From DASYXZ01 sp035934315 (GTDB lineage: Bacteria > Acidobacteriota > Terriglobia > UBA7540): a DNA stretch of 5,957 nt. The stretch spans positions 1 to 5,957 of the forward strand of contig DASYXZ010000048.1 of the NCBI GenBank assembly GCA_035934315.1, in the 5' to 3' direction. A program made the translations under genes and the position numbers. Positions 4,738 to 5,957 of the stretch are shown piece by piece. Position 1 is the first letter of the stretch; every line of letters starts with the position of its first letter. The notes under the pieces are model-generated. The model was given only the letters and a program-made list of their open reading frames with translations, was not told the origin of the DNA and ran no database searches.

Positions 4738-5865
4738 GTGAAACTAATCATACAACCCGAAGATGGAATCGGGCCGCTGCTTGCGGGAATCAAGTCCGCT
4801 AAAAAAACCATTGAGATTGTGATCTTTCGTTTCGATCGGGCTGATATTGAAGGGGCGCTGAAGGCGGCAGTGGGGCGGGGCGTTGCGGTTCATGCTTTGA
4901 TTGCCTATACCAACCGGGGCGGGGAGAAGAATCTGCGGAAATTGGAAATGCGATTGCTCGGAGCGGGCGTTACGGTGGTGCGCACGGCAAAAGATCTGCT
5001 CCGCTATCACGACAAAATGATCATCATCGATCGCGCGGTACTTTATGTGCTGTCATTCAACTTTACCCATCTGGACATCAATCATAGCCGGGGATTCGGT
5101 ATTATTACCAGACACAAACGGGTGGTGCAGGAAGCGGTCAAGCTGTTTGAAGCGGATGCCAAACGGAAGACCTACTCCGCCGGACACCACACTTTCATTG
5201 TGAGCCCGGCCAATGCCCGGAAGCAACTCGCATTGTTTATTAAGAAGGCGAAGAAACAATTACTGATCTACGACCCGAAAATCGGAGACACGCAAATGCT
5301 GGAGCTATTGGAAAACCGGGCAAAGGCGGGGGTCGAAATTAAAATCATCGGCCGTTTGGGCAGGCCGAGCGCTGAACTTACGGCTCAAAAACTATCGAAA
5401 ACCCGCCTCCATACGCGGACCATTGTCCGGGACCGCCGCCAGGCGTTTGTAGGAAGCCAGAGCCTTCGCCAGGCTGAGCTCGATTCGCGGCGCGAAGTGG
5501 GGATCATTGTCCACGACTCCAAGGTGGTGAGCACGATCATCAAAACGTTTGAAGCAGATTGGGCGGCGAACGCGCAGGCAAAAGATAATGAAGAATCAAA
5601 AGGGAAAGAGGAGACATCTAAATCCGAGAAGATTGTGAAGAAGGCGGTAAAAGGTCTGCTGAAAGACCAGCCCCATTTGGCCCCGATTGCACAAGACGCC
5701 GTGCAACAAGTCGTCGAAAAAGCGGGCAATGAGGATTTGAGCCATAAGGAAGTGCAAGAGACAGTTAAAGAAGCAGTCATGGAAGCGGTGAAAACGGAAA
5801 AGGTTCAAGATGCCATACGGGACGCCATTAAAGAAGCAGTGGAAAAGTCATCGGATTCTGAGTAA
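4738..5865 (+). CDS. Phospholipase-D-like (PLDc) two-domain protein with charged helical C-terminal tail
   Basis: This 375-residue protein contains two PLD-superfamily half-domains. The first (about 1-142) carries a canonical HKD motif, H91-x-K93-x4-D98, followed by SFNFT and a downstream S117-R118-GFGI strand. The second (about 150-275) has H225-x-R227-x4-D232, then FVGSQSL (237-243) and RREVGI (251-256); the usual lysine is arginine, so this site is degenerate or a family variant. PLD-fold enzymes cleave or transfer phosphodiester bonds in lipids or nucleic acids through a histidine intermediate, and two HKD motifs normally build one active site. No signal peptide or membrane helix is seen, so it is probably cytosolic or peripheral. 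This argues against a classical membrane-bound cardiolipin synthase, although database names often say that. Residues 276-375 are a lysine/glutamate-rich amphipathic region with repeated EAV and DAI steps (345-368), likely helical. The start is GTG 4738, immediately before the first conserved strand. It is divergent from the exported kinase-like gene. Confidence 0.85.
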   Translation: MKLIIQPEDGIGPLLAGIKSAKKTIEIVIFRFDRADIEGALKAAVGRGVAVHALIAYTNRGGEKNLRKLEMRLLGAGVTVVRTAKDLLRYHDKMIIIDRAVLYVLSFNFTHLDINHSRGFGIITRHKRVVQEAVKLFEADAKRKTYSAGHHTFIVSPANARKQLALFIKKAKKQLLIYDPKIGDTQMLELLENRAKAGVEIKIIGRLGRPSAELTAQKLSKTRLHTRTIVRDRRQAFVGSQSLRQAELDSRREVGIIVHDSKVVSTIIKTFEADWAANAQAKDNEESKGKEETSKSEKIVKKAVKGLLKDQPHLAPIAQDAVQQVVEKAGNEDLSHKEVQETVKEAVMEAVKTEKVQDAIRDAIKEAVEKSSDSE

Positions 5866-5957
5866 TTCCCCCGGCCGCGCAATCGAGCCGCCAGCTACCG
5901 CTAAAATCTTTCAGGGTTCTTTTTCCATCGACTCAGGTTTATACCCGATTGTTTTAA
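5866..5957. other. Noncoding tail after the PLD-like gene
   Basis: These 92 bases to the window edge hold no open frame of useful length. I see no convincing hairpin followed by a T-run. Short T-runs at about 5921-5925 and 5951-5955 lack a good stem directly upstream. Any terminator or downstream gene start lies beyond the window or is not recognisable. Confidence 0.4.

Noticed and set aside
5385..5780. A 131-codon minus-strand frame rich in Ser/Phe/Thr within the PLD-like gene
   Set aside because: It is antisense to the second PLD domain and the lysine/glutamate tail, whose reverse complement naturally gives Ser/Phe-rich frames.
5880..5955. CAATCG ... CGATTG followed by TTTT near the right edge as a terminator
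   Set aside because: The arms are 60 bases apart with no supporting inner stem, too distant for an intrinsic terminator.

Overview
The window is about 6 kb of ordinary bacterial chromosome, moderately GC-rich and densely coding, with no tRNA, rRNA, insertion sequence, CRISPR array or prophage signal that I can see. It holds four complete genes and one partial gene. The mix is an M61-type exported peptidase, a PHP phosphoesterase, an MsbA-like ABC exporter, a lysine-rich exported protein ending in an HIPRADAKWIGG-type tail, and a phospholipase-D-like protein. Together with GTG starts and weak ribosome sites, it resembles what I remember of soil Acidobacteriota (Terriglobia, e.g. Koribacter relatives). 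That assignment is from memory of similar proteins, not a search.

Layout: (1) 1-427, minus strand, the N-terminal 142 codons of an M61 family peptidase that runs off the left edge; it has a hydrophobic export signal. (2) 428-503, a short divergent control region with an inverted repeat and a -10-like box. (3) 504-1463, plus, a PHP-domain metal-dependent phosphoesterase with an extra hydrophobic C-terminal segment. (4) 1582-3450, plus, a complete half-size type IV ABC exporter (membrane domain plus ATPase) 118 bases downstream, ending in a likely intrinsic terminator. (5) 3479-4504, minus, convergent with the exporter: an exported protein of unknown function with a DLKxxN motif and a later DxD...G motif, arranged as in protein-kinase-like folds. 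Its start is best set at the GTG at 4504, behind a perfect Shine-Dalgarno sequence, and not at the longer open frame. (6) 4505-4737, a divergent intergenic region with a promoter-like element, an operator-like palindrome and a strong 7-bp stem-loop in the leader of the last gene. (7) 4738-5865, plus, a cytosolic-looking two-domain phospholipase-D-like protein with one canonical and one degenerate HKD motif and a 100-residue charged helical tail. (8) 5866-5957, a noncoding tail.

How the genes relate: the PHP protein and the exporter are co-directional and could share transcription, but the gap is long enough for a separate promoter. The kinase-like exported protein and the PLD-like protein form a divergent pair with one shared control region. 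Nothing here proves a single pathway. A cell-envelope or lipid theme (exporter, PLD-like protein, PHP protein with a membrane-prone tail, two exported proteins) is an inference. The least described item is the exported kinase-like protein at 3479-4504.
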